From positions 1,054,001 through 1,118,000 of the forward strand of contig JAQOTA010000046.1 of NCBI GenBank assembly GCA_029532415.1: 64,000 nt of DNA, given 5' to 3'. The translations under genes were made by a program, and so were the position numbers. The DNA comes from Marasmius tenuissimus. Taxonomy: Eukaryota; Basidiomycota; Agaricomycetes; Agaricales; Marasmiaceae. The notes beneath the pieces were generated by a model. That model made no database searches. It had not been told where the DNA came from and saw only the letters and a list, made by a program, of their open reading frames with translations. Below, one piece after another: positions 35,501 to 46,656 of this stretch (positions are counted from its first letter, which is position 1; every line of letters starts with the position of its first letter).

Positions 35501-38500
35501 ATCATCATCGTTGTCGGGGTTTACTGCAAGCACCTGTAGTGTTGCGAGGCGCTCTGCAGCATAATGGTGTGCCTGCTGGGCAAATTCCTCACTGAGACCT
35601 TCTTCGAGTGGGCCATCCAGCATTCCCCGAGTGCGGAAATCTCCCTCGGCCCACTGAAGCTTGTCCATACGCTCGTTGATAACCAGCATCTCCGATAACG
35701 GCTGATTTCTGCTACTCCGACGCCATGGTTCCTTCACAGCAGAGATGTGTTTGGACTCGGTGATGGAGGTGCAGAGGCCATTTGGCGATCCGAACTCGGG
35801 AATGACAATGGGGTAGTGGCAAAGGGAGTGTTGGCGCGGGAGAGAAAAGGTATCAACAACGTCGAGGTTTTCGAAGATGACACGTTCCCGATGGAATGTC
35901 TCGAGTGCAGCGCCAATATCATAGATGGTGTCTTCGGTGATGACATCCCGCCTGACCAAATAACAGAACTCGATGAAAGCTGCGATGGTACGGACGATTC
36001 CATCAGGGACACGGCCTGCGATAGCACCAAGGTACACCTGCCAATGACAATGACATTCTATCCTGATGACATTCCAAGCGGACTGGGTTAACTGACCTTC
36101 ATTAGTGCCTTCGAGTCATTCCCGGTCCATTGTTTGAATCCACGGCCCTCCGGAAATCGTCTCAGATCTGGAAATAACGGTACTGCCGCGATCCTGGAGA
36201 AGTAAGAGTTCAGTAATGTATAGCAATAAATTGAAAATACTTGACTAACCTTCGGTCAATATCGGCCATGATCTTCGCTGCTTCAGATTTGCTGTACTCC
36301 ATTTCAAGGTATTGCTGTACCCAGGTGACGAGGTGGTCTTTGAAGGTTCCTTTAATCAGTTGATGAAGTATATCAGGGGCAATGAGAGCATGGATGTCGG
36401 CTCGCGGAAAGTAATAGGTAAAGGGCTGGAAAGGCCACGTTGAGCACCAGTATACCAATCAAACAATGGTCACGAACCATTATTCCAGCGACGATACCAT
36501 AATCATCCCACTGTTGAGTAGCACTAGGCATGGCTTCTGAAACCAGGCGCGTATGCTCATGAGAGCGGGGACCACCAGCGCGCTGGCCATCCAAGTTGTC
36601 GTGAGGAGCAGTACATCTGGTGGAGGAGTTAGTGACAGCATCAAAACCATCTATACTGTAAAATACACACTTTGGACACCAGCCTTGAACGATGCAGGTC
36701 AATAAGACCTGCTCGGGATAGTCGCCAATATACGGACCAAGACTATAGACAACCCGCCGGTAATATCCATCTCCAAACCGAACGAGATCTGGTGCAGTCA
36801 TATAGGGTCGAAGCGCCTCGAAGACATGACGTAGACACTGGTGGAATAGGTGCCGGCGAAACTTGCGAAATTCGGCACTATCTTGGTGCTCACGGTTGGC
36901 TATAAAAGATCGATGTCAGTTCTGAGAAGAGGAATGTAGCGGGCAAATAAGCTCACTTTTGGGTATGGCGAGAAACATAAACAAGGAAACGCCGCCACGG
37001 TGAGACTTCCGGGCATTGTTGGTCAGACAGCCGTTCGAAAGATAAGCTGGATAGTAATCATTCTGACCAGTAGCGACAGACACTGTGGTCTTGTCGCTTC
37101 CTGTAATCGTGGCACACAACATTGCACCCTCAGTATCGGGATGCTCTTGAACGATCTTGTTCTATACGGTCTGTCAGAACGGACGTGTCTCATATGATCA
37201 AAACAATGACTTACTGCTTCTCGCATCGCCCAGTTTCCGGACATGAAGTTCTGATACTGCCGTTTACCATCAGTACTCATGGATTCATAAGGAGTTGTTT
37301 CGATCTCGCCAGCGAAATCAGGATCTCCAAGCTGGCGGTGAAGGACCTGTCGGGGGTCCCGATAGTAAACCATGAATTCCTTCTCCATCCATGGTGCCTC
37401 TTTGCCAGGCTCACGAGGCCCATCGTACTGAACCGAGAAAGCCTCCCATGGGACGGCTCCATCACTGCATGCATCAATGGTTGCGTAGAGGTCTGTATGG
37501 TCCGCAAAAAGGGGTTCGTGATCTGGGTCCCGAGCAGCTATTATCTCCATGAGCTCGTCGATATTTCCAGCGGAGGTTTGCATACGGCGATAAAGAAGAT
37601 TGGCAGTGCGGAATTCTAGACCATCTCGCCACGGTCGCCAGTCGTTACTGGTTGGCGGCTGGGTTGGTGGTGGTGGTGGTGGCGCACCATCTGGGAGAAA
37701 GTTACCATCACTGTCGCAGCGGCGGCCTGAAATGAGAATGAAAATTAGATCTCTTTTTCCCCAGAAATGATATAGCTCATACCGTTGAGTTTTCCATGGA
37801 ATCTGCGGTTAACCTTCTTCGAGTGAATTTCTGGTGGTTGTTGGTCTGGTTGCGGTAAAGGTTCATGATGGACGCCTTCAAAGGGGTCATTGAGATTGTC
37901 GTCCGGGCCATGATCAGGATCATCGTCAGATTGTACGATATCCAAGTCGTCGGATGAAGAACTTGAATCATAGTCCAAATGTGAATTAATGTGATTTTTG
38001 AGGCCAGTTGGATCCTTGCAGAACTTGGTACACCCGCGTATGGGGCAAGGGAGTGTACGAGCATTGTGTCGCTTTCGATAGGGAGAATGCGGCATGAAGG
38101 AAAGTAGGGGGTTAGATTGTGCAGGATACAATGGTAAACAAAAATGTGTGTGAGGCCCGGAGGCAAAATCTAACTTCCGCTGATCAAGAAAAATTTCTTT
38201 CTGTCCTACCGTCGATCTGTCTCTGCCTCCACCAATGTCAGACCCCCCACGGACTCCTTTTACTGGCCGCAAGCCAATTCGAAAACACCCTGTAACCCCA
38301 TCTCAGCCCCTCGATGTCAGTGTGCCTTTGCCAACAGACACGCCAGCGGGTTCTCCGATCAATGGGACCAAGCCCAAACCAAGGACTCGATCCAGCACCA
38401 ATCAACCTACTCCTGCCTTACAAACGCGTGCTTCCAACAAAGAAAAACACCCGGGTCTTGCTCAAAAAGCACTGGACATGGTTCGGCGGTCATCAGAAGC

Positions 38501-41486
38501 AGTACAGGCAGAGAAAGATCAGAAGAAGGCCGCCGCAGAAGCTGCTGAAAACAAGCGAGTCGAAGCTAGGGATCGACTGGTAATCTTTGAAGATGACGTA
38601 CAAAGAGCGCAAGATGACTACAAGAGAACATTTGCTCGTCCTAGTGTGGACTCCAGTGGCAAAGGTTAGTAACATGCTGAATTTAACCGTGGATTACAGG
38701 CTAATACTGAACAACACGTCCAGATCAACACAATCAAGCCATTCCTGAGAATGGAAACCCGCTAGAAATAACAGGTCATGTCTCTTTACAGTCCCATACA
38801 ATTTTTACTTACTAGCATCTGTGTAGGCTCCCCTGCGGAAAGAGAAGGAAATGTTGGAGGCAATAGTCGGAGAGCCCAGCTACTTTCCGAGCGGGCAAGG
38901 CTGGATCGTTTGCGTAAGTTTTTGGTTGCCACCCTGGCTGCCAAAAAAGTGTTAAGTACTCACTGGTGCGATCCTGTCTGGCATCGAACAGTTCAAGGTA
39001 TTCTGTCATTCATATCCATCCCCTGGTTCCATCACGCTGATTCAATGAGCTTCAGGGGTTCAAGATGATGTTGATGACGGCGATCATGCTCTCACAAACG
39101 GGGAGGAACCTGATTCAACTGAACGATTGGACACCCAAGATCAAGAGCGGCCAAGTGAAGCCTGTGAACCTGAATTGGAGGGCGAGAAGACATTGAACAA
39201 GCAGGCGAAGAAGAAGAAGACGACACGGACCGAGGTTACCCACGAGCGCAAGATCTTTGCATCAACTCCCATCATCACCGCCAATGACCCACCTACCCCA
39301 GTGTCCTCTAAGAAACGCAAATCCAATGCCCAGTGAGTGTCCGAGCTTTTATTAAACTGGAAGTTGCCTAGCACTGACAGTTCAGCAGGAATTCGAGCAA
39401 ACTGCCATCCAAGAAAGCCAAAACTCCGACCAACGCCAGCGCCTCGAATCCTCCCGTCAAGACTGGGCTAAAAGCGAGAAAACAGAAAACGAAACCGGCC
39501 ATTGTCAATTCAACAGACGAATCGATGCTTCAAGAAGGGAAAAGTGTTGGATTTGAGGACAACAAAACTGCAGACCAACAGGAGAGGGTCTCCACGAAAA
39601 GCGCGGTATAATCCTCTTGATGGTCGTACATCTGGTGACTGACTAACATTCAAAACCTCCGATGACTTAGATACCCGTCAAAATACAGCCGAAACCACTT
39701 GAGCTCGCAGTTGGGCGAGAGGCCCGCAGCGATGGAAAGTCAAAATTTTCCGGTCGTCACCTGCCCGACTTTATCCGAGAGAACGACGGTGATCGCAAAA
39801 TACTCTACCCAATGGCCAAGGAGGCTCTTGGACATGTCCATTCCTGGGGCATTATCAAACGGAGCACAGTCCAGTTGATTGTCGACCGGGGTTGGGGACC
39901 GGGAAGGGTTGTGATACCAGAAGTCGGGAAAAATGCAGTATCTGGTTTGGTGCGTATCTTCATCTTTCCCTCATTGGTAACGGAATGACGAGTAGCTCTT
40001 TAGATTGATGCCAGGGCATCGGATCTTCGACATGAGATGTCCACCGCCGCTCTCACAGCCGTTCAAGAATTTATCAATGAACACTCTACGACAGCACCTC
40101 CACCTCAAGATCCTGAGGAAGAAGAAGGATGGGTTTTCCGTGACGCGCAGAGCCGTGCTGAGTTCGCACAGTACATGACCTCGAAATACCCTCTTGCCAC
40201 TCAGAAGGGTACCGTGCCAGTCTCACCTATGCACTTCAGAGAGTTCCAGGGCCAGCTCTCTGACGACGGCAGCGACCCAGTCATCATATCCAAATCCGTG
40301 AGTTACACGTGTCCATCTTAAACAAGTGTTGACATGCCATCGTCTTTAGGGATTGTTCGAGCATCCATTGATTCTGCGGGTGCTGGGGGTATATTTTTCT
40401 TACGTTGACTCGATCCCAGAAGGCATTGCAAGACTGGAGGAAAAACCATTCGGGGCTTTAGAACTTGCCATCCAGGCGGTGCGTGATTGAACTTACATTT
40501 CTTCGAGTCTGTATAACTAATCCATGCTTGTCATAGGTCGAACGTGCCCTTGTCTTTCTTCACTCCGGCAACCCCCTATCCAGAGAAGAGCTTGCCGATA
40601 AGAAGAACCATTTCTCGTACACGAACTGGGGATCAAAACCAGTATTGGATTGGACAGGAAAGACGACAGACAAGTTCCGCTACAACGAATTTCGTTCAAC
40701 CATCCGGAGCCTTCCCGACGCAAAGTGGAGAACAATTGTAGCGGGGGCTCGAGAACTCGTCATCAAAAAACGAGCTGTGCGGAAGAAAGGGTCAACCAAG
40801 AAAGACAAACCTACAGAAGAAGACGACGAGCTGAGTGACGAGGATGGAGACATCATAATGTCTGACCCGTGCGCCCCCTTTATCCCTCTCAAATCTGTAT
40901 ACCCTCTTTCTGATCATTGTTCTGCACAGTCCTATCCCTGCACCGGAGAACATCGCAGCCACGGTCATAACCGGAGCAGCCAATGAGAAGGATCCCGAGT
41001 CGAACGAAGTGGTTGACGTCGCAGAGAATATGGGAGACAACGAGCCTGGGCCTGAGGAGAACGAGAGATGTGGTAGCGGGGAGGAGAGCGGCTCCAGTTG
41101 TCATGGCCAGGGCGAGAGCGATGACGGCTATAGCCACGATGCCAACGCCGCCAACGACATTGAAAGTGGGGAGGACGACAATGGCCCTGAGGACAGTGAT
41201 GACGTAGCCGAAACTGTCGAGTAATTCCTTCTCACTTATAAAGTCCCCTTCCTTATCAAGCTATGTAAGCTGTTTCGAGCTCGGTCTAAGGAAAAGTGAG
41301 AAGCACTAGAAAGTGCGCACTTCTTGTAAAGTAAAATCAATCTTAATCAGCTTTCTAAGTAATATATTCCTCTCAAAGTAGTCCAAGTACAATCGACCTT
41401 TTTCCTGATGAAAAGCGGGCCGACCAACCAGAGAGATCCTTCAGGAGCTGAACACTGATATTCGAGCTGATTGACATTTTTTTCAT
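32537..41486 (-). CDS. GNAT-family N-acetyltransferase, copy 1, with a transposon in intron 1
   Basis: Exon 1 is 41486-41429 (MKKMSISSNISVQLLKDLS). Exon 2 starts at 33475 (DQELERAVELHVQAYSG). Later exons give EYIKCIIGNDWSLLPIHGRS; GKIVSLGIFFRPGTGLFAT; EAQRELGFHEWFDKLSQESQ; EHRKNVVEPMYTDE; LVTDLDYQGKGYAKMLIKTV (acetyl-CoA-binding Q-G-K-G-Y-A); FLGLATLAPIN; and VVKYKAMGFTVRAKYNLPTV to the stop at 32537. Intron 1 holds the 7.9-kb element 33521-41410; without it the intron would be 63 nt. The exon 1 assignment rests on the parallel exon of copy 2 (48511-48463) and matching phase. Substrate is unknown. Whether the long intron is spliced is unknown. TATAAG upstream (near 41512-41517) could be its promoter. 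Confidence 0.72.
33521..33558 (+). repeat. Left terminal inverted repeat
   Basis: The first 20 bases are identical to the inverted right end. Later differences from the right copy are single-base changes and one indel. Confidence 0.85.
33561..33641 (+). repeat. Subterminal tandem repeats, 20-21 bp x 4
   Basis: Four consecutive units begin TTA/TTG, carry a GAACC-like core and a TGCTT, and end with C: 33561-33581, 33582-33601, 33602-33621, 33622-33641. A diverged fifth (33541-33560) may precede them. Such repeats inside transposon ends often bind transposase. Confidence 0.6.
33837..34691 (-). CDS. Possible small third gene of the transposon
   Basis: ATG 34691 lies just past the transposase stop and opens MTTLFIIFFFVTSTTFECWC, a hydrophobic start, then HRELNNWLENREMWADV. 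Continuation across a normal-looking intron (donor GTGAGTGTTA near 34329, acceptor ATTCTAG near 34269) enters a Ser/Arg-rich frame ending at 33837 (KISLSRIQE). No domain was recognised. It could instead be 3' non-coding sequence of the element. Confidence 0.3.
34696..38095 (-). CDS. Plavaka-type (KDZ-related) transposase
   Basis: A multi-exon gene read from ATG 38095 to the stop at 34696. Exon 1 (38095-37783) has a C2H2 finger (CPIRGCTKFC...HINSH) and an Asp/Ser-rich stretch. Exon 2 (37726-37215) has a Pro run, then family blocks NLLYRRMQTSAGNIDELM, DGA-VPWEAF, FMVYYRDPRQVLHRQLGDPD and YQNFMSGNWAM. Exon 3 carries TITGSDKTTVSVATGQNDYY. Later exons have YMTAPDLVRFGDGYYRRVVY, YPEQVLLTCIVQGWCPK and IAPDILHQLIKGTFKDHLVT. 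The C-terminal part ends FYVNKYIDHHAHEIAF. The GSDKT and DILHQL blocks are hallmarks of this basidiomycete DNA-transposase group, which has an RNase-H-like core. No internal stop or lost splice site was found, so the gene may be functional. It is transcribed away from the partner gene across a 139-bp spacer. Confidence 0.9.
38096..38234. promoter_or_regulatory. Bidirectional promoter spacer of the transposon
   Basis: 139 bp separate the two divergent start codons (38095 minus, 38235 plus), so both genes must be driven from here. No clear TATA box is seen. The plus side has pyrimidine-rich sequence (TTTCTTTCTGTCC...CTCTGCCTCC) before the ATG. Confidence 0.55.
38235..41224 (+). CDS. Transposon partner protein, unrecognised, Lys-rich with acidic tail
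   Basis: A multi-exon plus-strand gene from ATG 38235 to TAA ending 41224. Joined pieces: a Pro/Ser/Thr-rich start (MSDPPRTPFTGRKPIRKHPV); a helical Lys/Ala/Glu stretch (ALDMVRRSSEAVQAEKDQKK) likely to be coiled coil; basic tracts (NKQAKKKKTTRTEV, SSKKRKSNAQ, KLPSKKAKTP) suited to nuclear import; a more folded part (LPDFIRENDGDRKILYPMAK, HSWGIIKRSTVQLIVDRGWG, WVFRDAQSRAEFAQYM, LFEHPLILRVLGVYFSYVDS, FSYTNWGSKPVLDWTGKTTD, RSLPDAKWRTIVAGARELV); and a strongly acidic tail. Intron borders are mostly normal (GTTAGT, GTAAGT, GTGAGT donors). I do not recognise the fold. A DNA- or chromatin-binding accessory to the transposase is an inference from charge and position. There are no CCHC, methyltransferase or TET/JBP-like motifs. 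Confidence 0.65.
41373..41410 (-). repeat. Right terminal inverted repeat
   Basis: Inverted copy of 33521-33558. Just inside lies a 12-bp perfect palindrome AAGTGCGCACTT near 41311-41322. Confidence 0.8.
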
Positions 41487-43001
41487 TTCGGGAGTATAGC
41501 GCGTTGGAGGTCTTATAAAGTGGGAGATTGGGCCAGAACTACCCAGGTCCGGGTTAATTCAATCATTCACTTGTGAATGAAGGGGTTTTACCCGGAAATC
41601 ACTACAAATCAAGGGCAGTCTTCCCCGTGAATGAATACTCTGAAGAAAGAGATCATGAGGCGTACTGTATACCTACCGTTTTTGGTGCGAGGCCTGAAGG
41701 GAATCTTGAAGTCATTGTTCCAGTGCCAGATATAGACCTATGTGGACCTTGAACGAATGGGGACACGAGTCGACCAGTTCTCCGAACATCTACCGAAGGA
41801 AAACGCTGATCGTTCCTGTGCGCGAAATCTTATCCAAAAAACCGAATTTCTCCTGTAACGGGTCAAGGATGATATCACCAAGAGAAACGTACAGATAGTT
41901 CTGTAGAAAATGGTTTCGGATAGTGAAGAGAAAGCGGATTTCGCAGAAGCAGACGTGGTCCGTCAGGTCTGATTCGGGTAGGGGTAACACCGAGCGTAGG
42001 GGAGCCAATAGTGAGGTTTCAATTTTTTAGTCTCCGCTTGAAACGTGTTTTCGAACCATCATCATTCCTGCCTTGGCGCGGCGACAACAACGACTATCGC
42101 TTTTCTTCCCCAATATTGGACATCATGTGTACTATTCTCAACCTATATCGCTACAAAACCCTCAAAGCTGAAATATACGACACTTCGGGTCTTGAAGATG
42201 TCTAATAAGCCCTCGAAGGTCTTGGGGTTTTAGAAGGGTTCCTTTGGTTGTCACGTTAAAGCGTATGAAGTCGAATGAAAAACAGGTCGAGCGCTGAATT
42301 CTTGGAACATTTGGTACGCACTATATTGCCCTTGTGTGTCAACAATTTCCGATCATACTCTTCCAACAGATTTGACCATTACATCCGCCATGTAATCTGA
42401 ATCCCTAAGGCCCAACGTCTCAGACTGCTCTTTTCGTGACACTCAGAAGTTCAACAGAGCACCGAAATCGCCTGTCGTGAAGGACACGACGCACCCTGCA
42501 TATCGGACTTGCCAGATCCTCTCGAGTGAGCAGCATTTCTGACACCACCTCCCATCAATGTTTAAATTTTCGAGTCTCCTCATATTTTGAAAGCATAGCC
42601 ACGGCCCTTCGGTGGCAGCAATGTCTCAGGCCTCTGATCTTGGTTGCACTATCAGCTCGGTTCCGTTTATCCTACATTGCCCGTCATTTCAAGTATACAG
42701 GAATTTCTTTGCACAAGAATGGAGCCTGGAGTGCACCTCGAAGGGTGGCAGCACACGGAACCGCCCGTCTTATTAGTAAATTTAGAGTCAGAAGAGCCGT
42801 TGACTCGAATGCAAATATCCAATATCCGAGTCGGATACCGGTGCCGTTCTTCCCGCTTTTGTTCAAGCTGCCGGGGCCGCTGAGCCTCGGGATAGGGTCT
42901 TAAAAGGAGGTGGAAGGGGTCCTTTCTAGACTCATCCTACATTCGACGCTGCAAACGTTAGAAAGTTCACATACAAGTCTCTCAACAACAAGCAAATTAT
43001 C
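41487..43001. other. Intergenic: GNAT copy 1 upstream side and eEF2 upstream side
   Basis: A TATAAG lies near 41512-41517 for the minus-strand GNAT start. A near-palindrome TCATTCACTTGTGAATGA is near 41562. A 125-codon frame at 42526-42903 has no recognised motif. I see no clear TATA box just before the eEF2 start. Confidence 0.4.
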
Positions 43002-46000
43002 ATGGTGTGAGTTCCTCCAACTCAATCCTTCGTTGTTGGAATCAGAGCTGACACGAATACATTCGCAGTAACTTCACCATAGGCAAGTTTATGCTCCAAA
43101 CTATTGGATGGAGAACGAAAACTGATGTGGTTTACCTTCGTTGGCAGACCAGATACGTGGTCTGATGGACAAACCCACGAATATCCGTAATATGAGCGTT
43201 ATCGCCCATGGTGTGTTTGTCTTGACATCACTCAAGCTACTGATTGATTGACATAACTTAGTTGATCACGGAAAGTCGACGCTCACCGACTCGCTCGTAT
43301 CAAAAGCAGGTATCATCGCCGCGGAAGAAGCTGGCGTAAAACGGATTATGGACACGAGGTCTGATGAACGAGATCGTGGAATCACGATCAAGTCAACGGC
43401 TATCTCGATGTACTTTGCGGTGGATAAGGAAGAAGTTGCACTTGTGAAGGAGAAAACCGAGGGTGCGTTTACCAGGTCATTCGATGCTCCATGAGTATAA
43501 CTAAATGTTCACACATTCTAGGCAACGAGTTCTTGGTCAACCTGATCGATTCTCCGGGACACGTCGACTTCTCTTCGGAGGTGACAGCAGCTCTTCGCGT
43601 TACCGACGGTGCTCTCGTCGTTGTCGATTGCATTGAGGGTGTCTGCGTCCAGACAGAGACCGTTCTTCGTCAGGCCCTCACTGAACGAATCAAACCCGTC
43701 GTCATCGTCAACAAAGTCGACCGTGCCCTCCTCGAGTTGCAGTTGGACAAGGAATTGCTCTATCAAGCTTTCCGTCGGGCCATCGAGGACGTGAACGTCG
43801 TTGTATCCACCTATAACGATCCTGTCCTGGGCGATGTTCAGGTCTCTCCGGAACAGGGTACCGTGGCTTTTGGTTCTGGTTTACACGGATGGGCGTTCTC
43901 TCTCCGCCAGTTCGCATCCCGGTACGCAACGAAGTTTGGCGTGGACCAGGAGAAGATGATGGCCAAGCTATGGGGAGACAACTACTTTAATCCCAGCACG
44001 CGGAAATGGACGACACGGAGCACCGGCCCCGATGGCGAACCTCTCGAACGCGCCTTCAATATGTTTGTCTTGGATCCCATCTACAAGATCTTCGAAGCTT
44101 GTAGAGATGACGCCGTTGGGCCCCTGCTGGAGAAGCTCGATATCAAGCTTTCGACAGCGGAGCAGGGGCTGAAGGGCAAATCGTTGCTCAAGGTTGTTAT
44201 GCGGAAGTTCCTACCCGCCGGTGATTCCCTCCTCCAAATGATCGTCATCAACCTCCCTTCTCCCGTCACCGCCCAGCGCTACCGCGTTGAGGCGCTCTAC
44301 GAAGGACCGATGGATGACGAGTCAGCCATTGGAATACGGCATTGCGATCCTAAAGGCCCCCTTGTCTTGTATGTCTCGAAGATGGTTCCCACCTCTGACA
44401 AGGGGCGGTTCTACGCCTTTGGCCGTGTCTTCTCCGGTACTGTTCGCAGCGGGCTCACAGTACGGATACAGGGTCCCAACTACGTTCCCGGGCGAAAAGA
44501 CGACCTTTTCATCAAATCTATCCAACGAACCGTTCTCATGATGGGTAGCAGGACTGAGGCCATCGATGATTGCCCGGCAGGGAATATCGTTGGTCTTGTC
44601 GGGATCGACCAGTTCTTGTTGAAGAGTGGAACTCTGACGACGTCCGAGACGGCGCATAATATGCGGGTGATGAAGTTTTCTGTGTCGCCTGTGGTGCAGG
44701 TTGCGGTGGAGGTCAAGAATCCTGGAGATCTTCCAAAGCTTGTCGAGGGTTTGAAGAGGCTGAGCAAGTCGGATCCGTGTGTTAAGGCGTGGATATCGGA
44801 GAAGGGAGAGCATATTGTCGCGGGTGCCGGGGAGCTGCATCTGGAGATTTGTTTGAAGGTAGGCTCATCGTTACGGAGTTCTCGGGAACCATACTGAATG
44901 TTTGGGAATTCAGGATCTTCAAGAAGACCATGCAGGCGTTCCTCTCAAGATTTCCGATCCGATCGTGCCTTACCGTGAAACAGTAAAGGCAGAGTCGTCT
45001 ATCGTGGCCATCTCGAAATCCCCGAACAAGCACAACCGTCTCTACGTCAAGGCCCAACCACTCGGAGACGATCTCACCACGGCAATCGAGGAAGGGAAGG
45101 TCACTTCCCGAGACGATTTCAAAGCTCGAGCGCGCGTTCTTGCGGACGAGTTTGGCTGGGACGTTACTGAAGCCAGGAAGATATGGTGCTTTGGACCTGA
45201 CAGGACAGGAGCTAATGTGTTGGTGGATACAACGAAAGGTGTTGCTTACTTGAACGAGATAAAGGACTCCGTTGTTGCTGGGTTCCAGTGGGCCACAAAG
45301 GAGGGTGTCTGCGCGGAAGAGGACGTGAGGGGTGTGAGATTTAATATCGTCGACGTTGTGGTAAGTTGAAGCCGACCTGCTCGCTATTCGTGTTCTGAAA
45401 GTCTCTACAGCTGCATAGAGATGCTGTATGTCGGGGGGGAGGACAGATCATCCAGACTACTCGCCGGGTATGCCATGCTGCCAGCTTACTTGCGACGCCT
45501 GGTATCCAAGAACCTGTTTTCTTAGGTAACGTTTCACTACTCGTGCCATGGTTAAGCTCATATCAGCCTTCAGTCGACATTCAATGCCCGGAGAGTGCTA
45601 TTGGTGGGGTTTACTCTTGCTTGAACAAACGACGAGGACAAGTGTTCTCGGAAGAACAGAGGGCCGGCATGTTCACCATCAAAGCTTACCTTCCCGTCGC
45701 CGAGTCCTTTGGGTTCAATGGGGAACTACGGTCACATACTGCAGGACAGGCATTCCCCCAAATGATGCTTGATCATTGGGAGCTTATGCAGGGGTGTAAG
45801 TTTGTTTACTCGCGTCTCCTCTGGGACATGTGGTCCTCATTGATTTTGCTTTGGTTTGCAGCTCCTCTCGAGAAAGGAAGCAAGTTGGAGGAACTTGTTA
45901 TGGGAATACGCACACGAAAGGGTCTGAAGGTTCGGGATTTCTTCCTCGTTTGCACCGTAACCGTCTGACCAAGTCTTCGTAGCCCGAGATACCCCCTCTC

Positions 46001-46024
46001 GAGGTGTACTATGATAGATTGTAG
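43002..46024 (+). CDS. Translation elongation factor 2 (eEF2), divergent, diphthamide His replaced by Cys
   Basis: Ten exons: 43002-43006, 43069-43082, 43148-43210, 43262-43462, 43522-44858, 44914-45360, 45411-45525, 45574-45795, 45862-45929, 45983-46024. They total 2514 nt, 837 residues, with no stop. The GTPase motifs are intact: AHVDHGKST (26-34), [16 protein letters not shown] and NKVD. Domains II-V follow, with [38 protein letters not shown] and [13 protein letters not shown]. The tip of domain IV reads [13 protein letters not shown]: Cys696 (TGT, 45429-45431) stands where the modified His (yeast His699) is otherwise invariant. The Thr of RFTDTR near the switch region is Met (RIMDTR). 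Intron 2 is GC-AG (donor GCAAGT at 43083). The gene is intact but diverged, so a second eEF2 copy is likelier than the sole essential one. Confidence 0.95.
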
Positions 46025-46612
46025 AGGCGAGTTTCGGGGTCGTTCTGACACATAAAAAGGAAACTGTTGTACATTGGTATCCTTAGTTAGGTTTTAGTGG
46101 ATACACGAGTATCCTCGTTTCCCCTAACACGCAGAATTCTAGTTAGATTCAAGCCAAACGACGGCGTCCTCCCGCTTGCGGTGACTCCCGGCCCATGCGA
46201 AAGGTGTGCGCGAAAGGGCGAATATGTGCTTCCGAATACCCTCTCTGTGGGGCTCCTGCATATAAACCCCACAGTGGCAGAGTACCCCAGTTCTTTTGTG
46301 CATTGCCAGTCAAGCCTCAGCAGCGTCGTCTTCCCGCATGAGTCTCCGCCAAAGGTTCTTGATTACTCCATACCGGTCAAGTCACATTGTTTCAATGTGT
46401 CGATAGTGCGAGGAGATCGTGGAGCCATCTTCAATCCCTGCGTGATAACAGTCAAAGAACTGAACACGGTCGCCTTGTCGGACTTTATGAGGGCGTACGG
46501 CCCCTTCTGAAGCATTTTGCGGGGCCGACAAGCTGAATGAGGCCTCATGCCATTCATTATTCATTTCCTTGGGTTAAGACCCCATTGGTTTTTCTTTGGG
46601 GTTTCCCGTCTC

Positions 46613-46618
46613 TATAAA
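46613..46618 (+). promoter_or_regulatory. TATA box of the GST-like gene
   Basis: TATAAA lies 39 bp upstream of the ATG at 46657. This implies a very short 5' leader if used. Confidence 0.5.
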
Positions 46619-46656
46619 GCCTTCATGCCCCGTCATAAGTTATTACAGACTCACCC

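Larger units (their letters stand above)
33521..41410. mobile_element. 7.9-kb Plavaka/KDZ-type DNA transposon with terminal inverted repeats
   Basis: The ends are inverted: both begin CATCAGGAAAAAGGTCGATT, identical over 20 bp, and stay similar for about 38 bp with one indel. Between them lie a complete-looking Plavaka-type transposase (minus strand), a divergently transcribed long partner gene (plus strand) and a possible small third gene. The left end has tandem 20-bp subterminal repeats. No convincing target-site duplication is visible (left flank TTGAACAA, right flank AAAAGCGG). The element sits in intron 1 of the GNAT gene, in the same sense as the transposase. Confidence 0.82.

Noticed and set aside
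37023..37212. Read-through extension of transposase exon 2
   Set aside because: It runs through a GTAAGT donor; family alignment resumes only at the next exon (NKIVQEHPDTEGAML), so it is intron.
38235..41224. Partner gene as a TET/JBP dioxygenase, since KDZ elements can carry these
   Set aside because: No H-x-D...H iron-binding pattern or other dioxygenase block appears in the joined exons.
41411..41418. 8-bp target duplication for the Plavaka-type element
   Set aside because: The left flank (TTGAACAA) and right flank (AAAAGCGG) do not match, and shifting the ends does not help.
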